A DNA stretch of 64,000 nucleotides, taken from NCBI RefSeq assembly GCF_026210795.1, contig NC_089444.1, positions 3,214,501-3,278,500 of the forward strand, in the 5' to 3' direction. Below, in pieces: positions 12,360 through 22,750 of the stretch. How positions within the stretch are numbered: position 1 is the stretch's first letter; each line of letters starts with the position of its first letter. The notes under the pieces are model-generated. The model was not told where the DNA came from. It saw only the letters and a list, made by a program, of their open reading frames with translations, and did no database searches. This DNA comes from Rhizophagus irregularis. Its lineage: Eukaryota; Glomeromycota; Glomeromycetes; Glomerales; Glomeraceae. A program made the position numbers and the translations under genes.

Positions 12360-12685
12360 ATGGGCGACCTTTATCAAAATCTCGCTGAACTTAAAAAATG
12401 GTTTGATTAAGGATTAATAAGTGATAGTGAATACCAATCACTTCGCACACTTGCAATGAATTCCTGGACATCAAGTGAGTTAAGAAAAAGGTTAGCTTTA
12501 TTATAAGAATAATATTTGACGTTCTTATCTTGAATATTATTTAACCAATAGCGAATCTGCCTCCACAAAGACAACCAGAAAGGTCGTTCTGGGAAAAATT
12601 GTACGACATGACAGTATACCTTAAAGATAAGTTCATGGAAAATATAATTAAACCAATTATCGAACGTTTTAACCGCCCCTTATAA
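12360..12685 (+). pseudogene. Small two-exon SHOCT-like gene with a nonsense codon
   Basis: Exon 1 is 12360-12474 and exon 2 is 12552-12685, with a 77-bp intron from GTGAGT to CAATAG. Joined, they give 83 codons. Exon 1 reads LAELKKWFD, stop, GLISDSEYQSLR, which matches the short SHOCT-type pattern (L..LK.LFD.GLIS..EY). Exon 2 reads PPQRQPERSFWEKLYD and ends in the helical KDKFMENIIKPIIERF. The splice phase fits only with this donor, which supports the gene model. Codon 17 is TAA in the middle of the conserved motif, so the copy is probably dead, unless the base is a sequence error. Confidence 0.6.
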
Positions 12686-15600
12686 AATTCCGTGGAGGAG
12701 ACAACTAATGTATTTAACATACGTTTAAAAATATATTGTCTGGTTTGTCAGTTTACTTGAAGTCCGAAAATAATTTAACTCTTCAATAGTTAATCATTTA
12801 TTAGTGTTCACAATAAAGGCGTTGTCATTTGTTGGTATATTTGCGAAAGAGAGGAGTCGTATGGATTCTCATATTGGAACATTTCTCATTTTTTTTTGTA
12901 TTTGTCAATCGTTTTTTAACTGTACACTAGTAAATCTATATTATAAAGTCATTGTTTACAATATTATTCATAAGCACAAATTTTAGACTAAATCATTATC
13001 TAATTATTTGTAATTATTAATTATATTATTATAAAGTCCTTTATTATATTAATGAAAACAATGTATTACGTCATTATTAAAGACGAGTAAACAAAAACAT
13101 TCTTTAAGAATTAATAGTGCGTAGGGTGAAAACGAAATAAAATCAAAAGATCATGCGATTACAATAATCGTAAGTAATGGGATAATTCTTAAACATTTTA
13201 TTACATACTATATATCAGATATGTAAAAATTATAAATTAGAAAGAATTCTTTTTTTTTTCTGAATTATTTAATACATTTAAAGCAGTTTCCGATCACATT
13301 AAGGACGGAATTAATGAAAACAAATTTCAATACTTTGTTTACTATTTCATATTTTCCCGCATAATGTGATCAACTTTTCTTTAATTTATTTTGTAAACTC
13401 AATATTATTTTTCAAGTGTAATAGTAATAGTTCCGAAACTTTTTTAAAATTTAATTATTTTTTTAAAATCTTTTAAAATGAAAAAAAAACCAAGCGAAAG
13501 AAAATTAAGATTCAACAATAAAATATACTATATTTATACTCACAATATACTATCAAACACTTACTATTGTGTAAATGGCAGGGGATAAACCAGTTATATC
13601 CTGGCTAATTGGAATAGTAAAATTTACTTATTCCTAATTAGCCAAAATATAACTAATACTTATCATTAAAATAAATATTTCAAACCATTTTAATCTATAA
13701 AAAATTAATAGTCATTTAGTTGTAGTAATAAATCTTTTTATTTTCGACAAATAAGAACAATATACCTATCATTATAAATTGTATTCTCAATAAATTCATC
13801 AATATCATTATTCCAACTGGTTCATCCTTCAAGACCATTATGTGTAAGGTGGATCATCTGTTTTATAACAATTTTTATTATTAATGACTTTGACTTTTAA
13901 TTTTTTAAATAAAGACTAACATCATGAGTATGTCAAATTTGTAAGAAAGGAGTTTCATGTTTGTTTAAATAAAATTAGCGTGCTTATTAATATATATTGA
14001 TTATTTGTTGATTCAATGAAAGATCAATGAGAATAAAAAAGGAAAATCAATTCTCTATATCACAAACATTTTAAACGAGTCTTTTTATTAAGTTAAATAA
14101 TTTATATAGATATTAGCTGTTTTTTTGTGGCAAAAAAAAAATTCAAATATTGATGAACTCATATTATGATATATTTATCAGTTATGTAGTAAACCATGTA
14201 ATTCAAGTTTACCTAATGTGGCAAAGGCAGTTATGAATACCAATTTACTTGCTTGATAAAAACTTTTTTTCGCCATGGAAATGATCGGCAAAGACGATAT
14301 ATTATATTAAAGTCAAAAACCAGTATTAAAGTCTCCTTCGGTCCTTCCGAACTCCAAGCAAGCTCTTATAGCAGTTAAAGATACATCTAGTAAAAATTTT
14401 ATTTTAAAGGAAACTGGAAAGTGCTATGAAACAAGGAGGCTTAGCTTGTCGCACACTTTCAGGCGCCCATGATATTTTAAAATCTTTAACTGATAAATAT
14501 AGACAAAATTAAAAATGAGATTATAAAAATGTTTATAAAAGAATTTTTTTTTTAAAAAAAAAAAAGCAATTTAGAGCTTTGCCCAGTATCCTTTGGCTAG
14601 ATGTCGACACAACTACCTAACCTAATTTTCAAATTTCATTAGATCTTTAATAACGTCAGACGGAATTATGTAATTCCAGCTCTGAAAAATGCGTAGTTAA
14701 TTCATTAAATAATTTTTATCATAATAATAAATGTTAAAGCTATTTCTTTCAATAAATAGTATTTCGCAATATATAAAATTACATTTCATGTAAGACAAAG
14801 TAGCCATAAATTTTATCGTTTTATTTTGCCTTTTGACTTGGAGTAATAAATTCCTTAAAAATTTTACCTAAAAGATATGTTTCTTTCTCATAGTTACATT
14901 TAGTTTTTTTATTTATATACATTTATACTTTAATAAATCCCCTTTTTCGTAATTAAACGCATAGTTAAAATTTCGTAAATATCAGATAGAAAAGTAAAAA
15001 AAAAAACTTAAATTATTGAAACGTTTAATAAAAATGTCAATGATAATATTAATTATTGCAATAATAATAATGATCGTACTCACAATCGATAAGCGTTCTC
15101 AATTGATAAATTTGGAACGCATCTCATAATCGTAATAAATAATGGGAATAATAATAACTATCAGAATTAATAGTAAAAAAATAACAATAATCGTAATAAA
15201 TAATCTCTTATCAACTTAAACAATTTTTTTTCCACATGTTTAAACAACAATTAGTAAAGGTTTAATATTTAATATTTATTTATTTATTTTATTTATTTTA
15301 TTTTATTTTTAAAAAGTGGTAGTAGTACAGCTATCTAAGAGCCAGATCATTGATAAACATCTCGACACGCAGGATCTCATCCTTCGATAGGAACTACTCG
15401 AAAAAAATAGAACTACGCTAAATTGATCAAGTTAATTTAATATTTAAAATTCTTGACTTTAAATCACGTGATTTACTTTCATAAGTATTGATTTTGATCG
15501 AAACGTCAGGGAAACTTTTTTTATGAATAAAAAGAGAACCTTATTTATCATACGAACTAAACTTATAAATCGTACCATTACTATATATAATGAGCTAAAA

Positions 15601-16390
15601 TTAGAAATTCCGTTGATTATTATTTTTTATTTTTCGGGCTATATTTTTTCCGATGCATTGATCTGCATTATGATTACGTTATTAAATCGTAATGTTGGAC
15701 AAACATGCTCGATTGGGAAAATCTAGTGGCACAAAGACCGGTCTAAATTTAAATATTTGTTTTTTCAAGTTCTTAATATATCTTCATATATTTTACTTTA
15801 TTGCTATTGATATTACTGCTGGAAGTATTCAGAAGATTTGGGCAGATTCTATGCATTATATTATATCATTGTATATTTCTGATCATTTTATTCTATATTT
15901 CAATTTTTTCCCAATCTTAAAAATATGTTATAATTGCTTCAAATGATCAATTATTTTATTAGAAGGATTATACATTATAAAGACAAATAAAATCCAGACT
16001 TATTTACTGATATATTGTTGAATATATTAATTAGAGTTGCTCCAAGAAAATTGAATTTAATAATTACTGTAATTTTAAAATGATAAAATTGGATTGGTTT
16101 TAATCATTGTAAGAATCGAAAAATGTTGCATTTGTATTCTATTGTTGATAAATATTCTCATGATTATGTTTATAATTTTATTTATATATAAACGCAATAA
16201 AAATATTAAATTTATACTGCGCCATTTGCGGAACAAACAAGCAATGATGTAACGATTGTAACGTTACGATCGATCTTCAAAATAATAACAATAATAAAAA
16301 AAAAAAGTATAAATTATTATTGACCGCTCATACTTTTTTTGCAATTTTAAAAAAAATTCCATCAAAAAATTAGCATTTGATGCGTTAAAA
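12686..16390. other. AT-rich intergenic stretch
   Basis: No gene is supported. A short open frame starts with ATG at 15523 (67 codons, no recognisable domain). A piece near 14330-14465 reads SPSVLPNSKQALIAVKD in one frame and may be a relic. An imperfect palindrome is listed separately. Confidence 0.4.
13592..13653. repeat. Imperfect 60-bp palindrome
   Basis: GTTATATCCTGGCTAATT on the left pairs with AATTAGCCAAAATATAAC on the right, and the inner bases GGAATAGTAAA and TTTACTTATTCC also pair. The hairpin has arms of nearly 30 bases and almost no loop. Function is unknown. It could be a remnant of a foldback element. Confidence 0.6.
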
Positions 16391-17696
16391 ATGAGTATAA
16401 ACAATGATACCAAAGCTTCTCTGCGGTCTGAATTAAATGTACTAGATTTCAATCATAAAAATTGTTCTTACTGTAATCAGCCGTTTATTGAAGAATTATG
16501 GTGTAAGAAATGTGACCCGTACAATATAATTGAAGGATGGACAAGTGAAAATCCCGATATTGATAAATTCATCAAAGATTCGATGTACTTAAGAAAATAT
16601 GAAATATGGCTTGAATGGGTACCATTTGATAGGTTTACGAATATAGAACGAGTTGGCGAAGGCGGATTTTCCAAAGTTTATTCTGCAACATGGATAGATG
16701 GAAAAGCAAGCTATAAATATGAATATGGAAATTGGATAAAATCAGATTCTAAACCAATTAAAGTTGCCTTGAAAAAATTAATTGGATCACATAAAATGTC
16801 AATTGAATATTTAAATGAGGTATATCCCGTATATCATATTATATTTTTTATATTTTATAATTATGACTGTTTTTATTAATCTGCTTAAAATTTTTTAGCT
16901 TAAAATACATTGGAATGTTCATTTAGAAGAAAATTTTTTTCTGAGATTTTATGGAATGACTAAAGATCCAGTAACAAATGAATTTATTATGATTATTGAA
17001 TTTGCGAGTGAAGGAAGTTTGAGAAGTATTCTTTTAAGTGAATTTAACAAAATTTCATGGGATGATAAAATTAGAATTTTAGGTCATTTAATATTAGGGC
17101 TCAATAACTTACACAAATTAGGATATTTCCATAAAAATCTGCATAGCAGAAATGTTTTAGTCCATTATAATTATGATAAATGTTATAATACTTATATTTC
17201 AGACTTTGGATTGAATGGACCAGGAAATAAATCAAAAAATCAAATATATGGTATACTACCATATATTGCCCCAGAAGTTTTAAAAGGAAAACCATACATG
17301 CTATCTTCTGACATTTATAGTTATGGTATAATTATGGCTGAATTATCATTTGGAAAACTGCCTTTTTGTGATAGAAAATATGACTTAAAATTGGCATTAG
17401 ATATATGTAATGGACTTAGACCAGAATTTGGAAATGGAACTCCTGAATTTTATAAGAAATTAGCTTGTAGATGTATGAATTCCAATCAAAAACAAAGACC
17501 AAAAGCAGATGAATTAAAAAAAATATTATTATTTTGGTATCATTCTATTAATGGAAAAATGTTTGGTTATAAAGGAATCCCTATGAAAAAAGATCATCCA
17601 ATTTTTGTGCAATATTTGTTCAAGTCCGTGCGGAAATCATACAATTATTGCAGTTTTTTGGATAAAAATGGCCATGTCGATTTTATAGTGTATTGA
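16391..17696 (+). CDS. TKL-type protein kinase, C-tail displaced by a transposon
   Basis: Exon 1 is 16391-16819 and exon 2 starts at 16899 (79-bp GT-AG intron, phase 0), giving 408 residues as it now reads. A zinc-ribbon-like CSYCNQPF..LWCKKCDP lies at about residues 26-43. The kinase domain follows: glycine loop VGEGGFSKVYSATW, VALKKL lysine, SDFG, IAPEV and DIYSYG. The catalytic loop reads HKNLHSRN, so the HRD aspartate is Asn. Such a substitution usually abolishes phosphotransfer, which makes this a likely pseudokinase. After codon 396 (GGA AT at 17574-17578) the frame runs into a transposon and ends with 39 unrelated codons at 17696. The true tail lies at 44539. Two tandem relatives follow at 45825 and 48218. 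Confidence 0.85.
17576..17578. repeat. Target duplication AAT, left copy
   Basis: AAT directly precedes the left terminal repeat of the 27-kb element and is repeated at 44536-44538 directly after the right terminal repeat. A 3-bp duplication is usual for CACTA/EnSpm elements. Confidence 0.75.
17579..17592 (+). repeat. Left terminal inverted repeat of the CACTA-class element
   Basis: CCCTATGAAAAAAG exactly matches the reverse complement of 44522-44535. It begins inside what was a kinase codon. Confidence 0.8.
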
Positions 17697-17880
17697 AAAT
17701 GTGCGATCTTTGTACAATTGAAAATAAACTTAAATTAAGTATACAGAAAACGTTCAACTTTTGTGCAATAAAAGTTTAGGATATAAAAATTGTGCGATTA
17801 TTGTACAATATTTGAAAATATACGAAATATACGTTTATTTTAGTACAATCGTTACAATTGTACGATGGGAGATCATTTTA
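17593..17880. repeat. Subterminal motif cluster, left end
   Basis: Variants of TTGTGCAATATTTG, TTGTGCGATTATTGTACAAT and TACAATTGTACGAT recur about seven times in both orientations just inside the left end. Similar motifs (TTGTATGATTGCC, ACTATTGTGTGATT, GCACAATTATTG) cluster just inside the right end (44392-44462). In CACTA elements such arrays are binding sites for the element's own DNA-binding protein; that role here is inferred. Confidence 0.55.
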
Positions 17881-18089
17881 CTTTAATTGTGAATTGTGAA
17901 TGTATTTAAAAAGTAATATATATGACTGTTTACCTACAATGTATTTATTTTAAATTAACTTATAATTTATAATAATATTAGCGATCAAGTTATTTTATTA
18001 TAACAGAACCGCGTTTCTATAATATACATTTAATATCATTTAACCCATTTAACCGTAATTCAACCATATTATAATCGTGTATCAAGTTT

Positions 18090-18251
18090 TTATATTATAG
18101 TAAAACCGAAAATATCTGCAAACATCACAATAATCGCTTCATCACGATCACCTTTTCCGTCTCTATAATTACTTTTTCGATCACTTCCTTTACTACAATT
18201 ACTTCCTCCTCCACCACAATAACCGCCGCCGCCACCATATACACATACCAT
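18090..18251 (-). other. Possible 53-codon Gly-rich reading frame
   Basis: A minus-strand frame from an ATG at 18251 reads VYGGGGGYCGGGGSNC followed by a charged stretch. It is GC-richer than its surroundings. No partner exon or domain was found, so it may be a remnant rather than a gene. Confidence 0.2.
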
Positions 18252-19099
18252 CTGCAACTACCATCACGCTCGCGTTATTTCCTTATCCACCTTCGTCACA
18301 TTCTAAATTTACTTAATTTTTTTACCTTTCCTTAATAATCTTTTATAATAAATATACTGTATTAATATAATTAATTAAATAAAAAAATTTAATTAAATAA
18401 AAAAATTTTTTATGCAATATGAAACTTATTTTATTGATTTTATTGATTTTATTATATACTGTATTACTAAGCAAGTTTTATTATAAAAAAAATTCTTAAA
18501 TAAAATAATAAATAGAAAAATACTTAGAAATTCATTATTATTCCAATTTTTAATAAAAGATCTAGAAAATTAAACTTCGTCGTTGATATAAACTTCGTAT
18601 AAACTTATCATACATAACTTGGTGCTGTTTTAATATCGCTGAATGATACATGATACCTATACCTTGTATACCTTAGTAATATCTCATTATTTTCGTTTCC
18701 TTTAGCTGTTATTTTATTCTATAAAGTTTACCAGTTTATAAAGTAACGCGCCTTTCGGATTGCTGTTACCTCTCATGTCATACTATTTACTAACTAATAG
18801 AAACAAGTTTTACATCAAGTATCGTCGTTATTCATGTTTAGATCTAAAACGATTAGAGATTCTTAGTATTAACGCATTTAATTATTGGTATTAACGAATA
18901 TTAACGCATTTTATTATCACTACTATTCCTACCGATCATTATATAAATGTAATGTAAATTTTTTCATGTTTACTTTTTTTACGAATTGCGAATTAATAAT
19001 ATTAATAAATAAAAAATATTAAAAATAAATAAAAAATATTAAAAATAATATATATGAAAATAAATATATAATTTTATAAAAAAATTTTTTTTTATTATA

Positions 19100-19335
19100 T
19101 TGGTTCGACCCCAATCGAACGTTTTTTAAAAAAATTAATCCGACTCGGACAAAAAAAAATAGTAATCAAAAATTAATTCGACCCCAATCGATCAGACAAA
19201 AAAAAAATAGTAATCGAACATTTTTTAAAAGATTAATATCCGACCCCAATCGGAAAAAGAAAAATATTTGACCCCAATCGAATATTTTAATTAATCTTTT
19301 ATTATCCGACCCCAATCGGAAAAATGTTCGAGAAC
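19100..19335. repeat. Clustered CGACCCCAATCG motif
   Basis: The motif CGACCCCAATCG or a close variant occurs about five times in 230 bases, separated by A/T-rich spacers. Several copies sit in small inverted arrangements (TCCGACCCCAATCGGA). A related CGACCCCAGTCG occurs near the 3' end of the SINE-like insertion at 45550. Confidence 0.6.
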
Positions 19336-19414
19336 ATAACATGATTCAGAAAATAATTTTTAATCTAACTTAAAAAATTAAAAAGATTAGAAAAAAGTTA
19401 AAAAATTAAAAAAT

Positions 19415-19566
19415 TTAGAGCCAAGGCTCTCTTATTTTAACATTATTACAACTCATAACCATATGATCGTCCGCCCAGCAATTAACGCAACGGCCTTTGT
19501 ACTCTTTCGGTATTTGAGTACAAGCGAAGATGTAATGATTATCATTACAATAATAGCAAACAGCTC
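19415..19566 (-). pseudogene. Last exon (CCHC zinc knuckles) of the interrupted FG/poly-Gln gene
   Basis: This exon follows an 80-bp intron (19567-19646, GTAATA to AAATAG). It encodes CYYCNDNHYIFAC and CVNCWADDHMVMSC, two CCHC-like knuckles of the C-x2-C-x4-H-x4-C type, then ends KIREPWL and stop. Its phase (+2) matches exon 3, which ends at 32717, so the two were spliced before a 13-kb Gypsy element landed exactly at the exon-3 border. The donor site still stands beside it, but the rest of the gene is now 13 kb upstream. Confidence 0.75.
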
Positions 19567-19650
19567 CTATTTTTATTAATTTAAAAATTTTATTATTAAA
19601 TAATTTATAAAATTTACTTTTACATTAAATTAATAAATTTTATTACCCGT

Positions 19651-21030
19651 TGTCACCCCCGTCTGCCACCCGGTGGTAAACAAACTTCCCTGCTTTAACG
19701 TATATACGTTCTCCACGAAACATTAATATTCTTGCTTGGTTTAGTTTTATTACTACTTAACTTTCAAATTGCGATAGCTCTCGCCACGATATTTCATCCA
19801 TTATCTTCTTTCAAAATACGATAGTTCTCTTTACAAAAGTTTATATTTTATTCATTTCATAATTCTTGTTATGACATTAAATTCACCATGAATTTGTCCA
19901 ATTAAAATTAATTAAGCGAACATTACAGTAAAGTTTAGGGCGAACCTATTACCTTTAAAATAACATTACGCTTTACTAACAATTAATTAAACAAAATTAC
20001 TTTTTCATCATAAGAAAATAGTAACAAAAACAATCGAAACAATTAATTTTCATATCAAAGGGTATTTTATTTATTCTTCATAAAATTCACAATTAACTAA
20101 TTTACTTAAAGTTTTACATCGTATCTGACGACTGTGGAATTCACTTCCCATTCTGCTCCTATTTAAACCAACTTTCTTATTCTTTCTTTTCCTACTTCTT
20201 ATTTCTTTCTAATATTTTATATGTTATCTTTTATGCGCTATCTTATATGCTATTTTATATGTTATCTTTTCTAATATGTTATACTATTTTAATATGCTAT
20301 CTTTTCTTTAAAATAATCTTTCGCATATTATGTCGTAAAGATATAATCCCTCTTTTGTGGCTGTGCTATCTTTTCTTTAAAATAAAATAATCTTTCAAAT
20401 ATTATATCGTAAAGATCCATCTTTTGTGGCTGTGCTATCTTTTCTTTAAAATAAAATAATCTTTCAAATATTATATCGTAAAGATCCATCTTTTGTGGCT
20501 GTGCTATCTTTTCTTTAAAATAAAATAATCTTTCAAATATTATATCGTAAAGATCCATCTTTTGTGGCTGTGCTATCTCTTCTTTAAAATAAAATAATCT
20601 TTCAAATATTATATCATAAAGATCCATCTTTTGTGGCTGTGTTATCTTTTCTACTGCGTCTCGTCAGCTATTCTTCTACTGCGGCTGCAGTTCATCAATA
20701 TTTTACATGTTCCTATTTTTTTTGTTCCTTTAATTCGCTATCCTTCCTTTTTATATGATTTATCATTTGTGGCTTATGATTACTCCTCCTAATTGTTCCT
20801 ATTGTTGAACTTGATAAACTGGTTGCTAAGCCACATCGATCAACTCCCCACTTGATCTATTGGTTCTCCGTTAATCATTTAATAAACATTACATCATGTA
20901 GATCATTCCTTCTCCTAAAAGTTTATCCTTTCCGGTTAATTTTATCCAATCATGTGACTTTCTATCGTTTGATCTTTTATTCCATATTATTCCTCCATAT
21001 TATGCGATTACTTCAGTATCTATGGCTACA
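19651..21030 (-). repeat. 3' LTR of the Gypsy element
   Basis: This is 1,380 bp and matches 31337-32716 almost exactly. On the coding strand it starts TGTAGCC and ends GGTGACA. It is preceded on that strand by a purine-rich tract (AGGTGGGGGGCAAAC, 21031-21045), the likely polypurine tract. Confidence 0.92.
20330..20645 (-). repeat. 69-bp tandem repeats inside the LTR, about 4.5 copies
   Basis: A unit of 69 bases with CTTTTGTGGCTGTGCTATC repeats more than four times; the other LTR has the same array at 32016-32331. Because 69 is a multiple of three, one minus frame stays open and reads MDLYDIIFERLFYFKEKIA again and again. I read it as a non-coding U3 repeat, possibly an enhancer, rather than a gene. 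Confidence 0.75.
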
Positions 21031-21045
21031 GTTTGCCCCCCACCT
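21031..21045 (-). other. Polypurine tract candidate
   Basis: On the coding (minus) strand AGGTGGGGGGCAAAC directly abuts the start of the 3' LTR, the place where plus-strand DNA synthesis is primed in LTR elements. Confidence 0.65.
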
Positions 21046-21060
21046 AAAATTTGAGTCCCA

Positions 21061-22248
21061 TCAAATTCGAACTATTACTTCAAAATTTGTCCTATCAATA
21101 TATTCCTTCAGTAATTCACCATTCACTGGTGTTTTCAATATCTTCCCTTCCATAGTTTTAATTCTGTATGATCCTTTAGAAATTATCTCATGTACATAAT
21201 AAGGTCCTTTCCATTTTTCTTCTAACTTTCCAGACCATTGTTTCTCTTTTGCTGCATCATAATATAGTACTTTATCTCCGATTTGTAATTTCTGCTTTAT
21301 TCTATTCTTTTTATCATGGTACGATTTTTGTTTTTCCTGAGATTTCCTGACATTTTCTTTAGCTTGATTCCTAATGTTTGGTAATCCTTCGATCAACCCA
21401 TTAACTCTCTCTGCCATGGTAATTTCCTTATCTTCTAAATCTAATAATGTCTTCATTTGTCTCCCATATATTAAATATCCTGGTTCCATTTTCGTTGAAT
21501 CATTCCTTTTAGTTCGATACGCGAACAATACTCCTGGTACTTTCAAATCCCAATCTTCGATATTACTTAGCTTTGCTAATGATTCACATAATGTCTTATT
21601 AAATCTTTCAATTAACCCATTAGTTTTTGGATGATAAGGCGTCGAAAAGTTATGTTTTATCTGAAATTCCTCCATTAATGATTTCACTAATTTATTATTG
21701 AAATGACTTCCTCTATCACTCAATATCTTCTTTGGACATCCATGCCTACATATTATATCTTCATAAATAAATCTTGCAATTTCCTTAGCATCTGCTGTTT
21801 CCAATGCCTTTGCTTCAGGCCATTTTGTAAAATAATCCATCGCTGTAACTATATATCTATTATTTCTCTTTGTTACTGGTAATGGTCCCACTACATCAAT
21901 CCCAATTTGATAAAATGGTTCTATAACTTTGATTACATTCAGTTCATGTTTTCCTATTGGTTTTCCTCTCCTCTGACAATTATTACATGATTTGACATAA
22001 GCTTCTACATCTTTTCTCATCCCTTTCCAATAATACCCATCCTTGATCCTATTATACGTTGCATCTATTCCAAAGTGTCCTGATAATTCATGATCATGAG
22101 CTATGTACATTAACCCTTCAAATTCATATTTTCTTATCACTCTTAGTCTTTTCTCATCTTTTATTTTGTAAATTAATCCTCCTATAATTTCATATTCCCG
22201 TTCGTCGTTGATATTCCTCGCTATCCTATTATATTCTTCCTCTTCCAT
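21061..22248 (-). CDS. Retrotransposon integrase, 395 residues
   Basis: It begins at an ATG (22248). An HHCC zinc-binding domain is visible (H53, H58, C88, C91). The catalytic core has D118 (QIGIDVVG), D178 (ILSDRGSHF) and E214 (GLIERFN), giving the D-x59-D-x35-E spacing of retroviral integrases. A C-terminal GPY/F-type module (EEKWKGPYYVHEI) follows at about residue 344. There is no obvious chromodomain. It would insert the cDNA into host DNA. Unlike most Gypsy elements it is in its own frame after the RT unit, separated by a 145-bp spacer with short TTTACAACACCTTAAT repeats. How it is translated is unclear; splicing or reinitiation are options. Confidence 0.92.
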   Translation of the reverse strand: MEEEEYNRIARNINDEREYEIIGGLIYKIKDEKRLRVIRKYEFEGLMYIAHDHELSGHFGIDATYNRIKDGYYWKGMRKDVEAYVKSCNNCQRRGKPIGKHELNVIKVIEPFYQIGIDVVGPLPVTKRNNRYIVTAMDYFTKWPEAKALETADAKEIARFIYEDIICRHGCPKKILSDRGSHFNNKLVKSLMEEFQIKHNFSTPYHPKTNGLIERFNKTLCESLAKLSNIEDWDLKVPGVLFAYRTKRNDSTKMEPGYLIYGRQMKTLLDLEDKEITMAERVNGLIEGLPNIRNQAKENVRKSQEKQKSYHDKKNRIKQKLQIGDKVLYYDAAKEKQWSGKLEEKWKGPYYVHEIISKGSYRIKTMEGKILKTPVNGELLKEYIDRTNFEVIVRI

Positions 22249-22393
22249 GTCTATGTTGTAATTCTAAAAGCTAAAGTGTTGTAAAAGGTTGAAATGTTAT
22301 AAAGGGTTGAAGTGTTGTAAAAAAAAAATTAAGGTGTTGTAAAAATTAAGGTGTTGTAAAAATAAAGCGTCGTGATAACTGTTCCATATATTT
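22249..22393 (-). repeat. Spacer with short tandem repeats before integrase
   Basis: About five imperfect copies of TTTACAACACCTTAAT (minus strand) fill the gap between the small ORF and integrase. A CTTTTAG acceptor-like site lies just before the integrase ATG, so the spacer could be part of an intron. No clear matching donor was fixed. Confidence 0.5.
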
Positions 22394-22735
22394 TTAATTT
22401 TTATCTCTTGATTTATTTTTGATCCTTGGTATTTCTATCCTTCTTATATATTTTTCGTTCCCTATAATCAATTTAGATTGTACCCATCCTAATCCTTTTT
22501 CTATTGGTCTTTCTTCTATTATCATATTGTTTCCATCTTCCATAATTAATTTCACCTTTTTCTCTTTTAGTCTTATTATAATGTGTACATCTACTAGTAT
22601 GAAGTCTTCTTCTTCTTCGATCCTTAAATGGATAATTGTTTCGTTCTCTTCTTCTTTTATAGTCACTTTCCATATCTTATCGACCTTTACTCGATAGGTA
22701 AGAAACCAATTCATATAACAATCTCCTAATACCAT
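22394..22735 (-). CDS. Retrotransposon ORF of unknown function, 113 residues
   Basis: An ATG-started frame lies between the RT-kinase and integrase frames. It alternates acidic and hydrophobic residues (ETIIHLRIEEEEDFILVDV, KVKLIMEDGNN), which suggests a beta-rich fold, and ends in a basic patch (RRIEIPRIKNKSRDKN). There is no Cys motif or membrane segment. It lies in the same frame as the upstream RT-kinase, only five codons past that frame's TAA stop, so it may be a C-terminal extension made by readthrough or by reinitiation. I do not recognise the family. Confidence 0.6.
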   Translation of the reverse strand: MVLGDCYMNWFLTYRVKVDKIWKVTIKEEENETIIHLRIEEEEDFILVDVHIIIRLKEKKVKLIMEDGNNMIIEERPIEKGLGWVQSKLIIGNEKYIRRIEIPRIKNKSRDKN

Positions 22736-22750
22736 TTTGGAAATATAATT

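Noticed and set aside
20328-20627. 99-codon repetitive peptide MDLYDIIFERLFYFKEKIA in the LTR
   Set aside because: It arises from a 69-bp tandem repeat inside a U3-like region; both LTRs carry it and there is no independent sign of translation.
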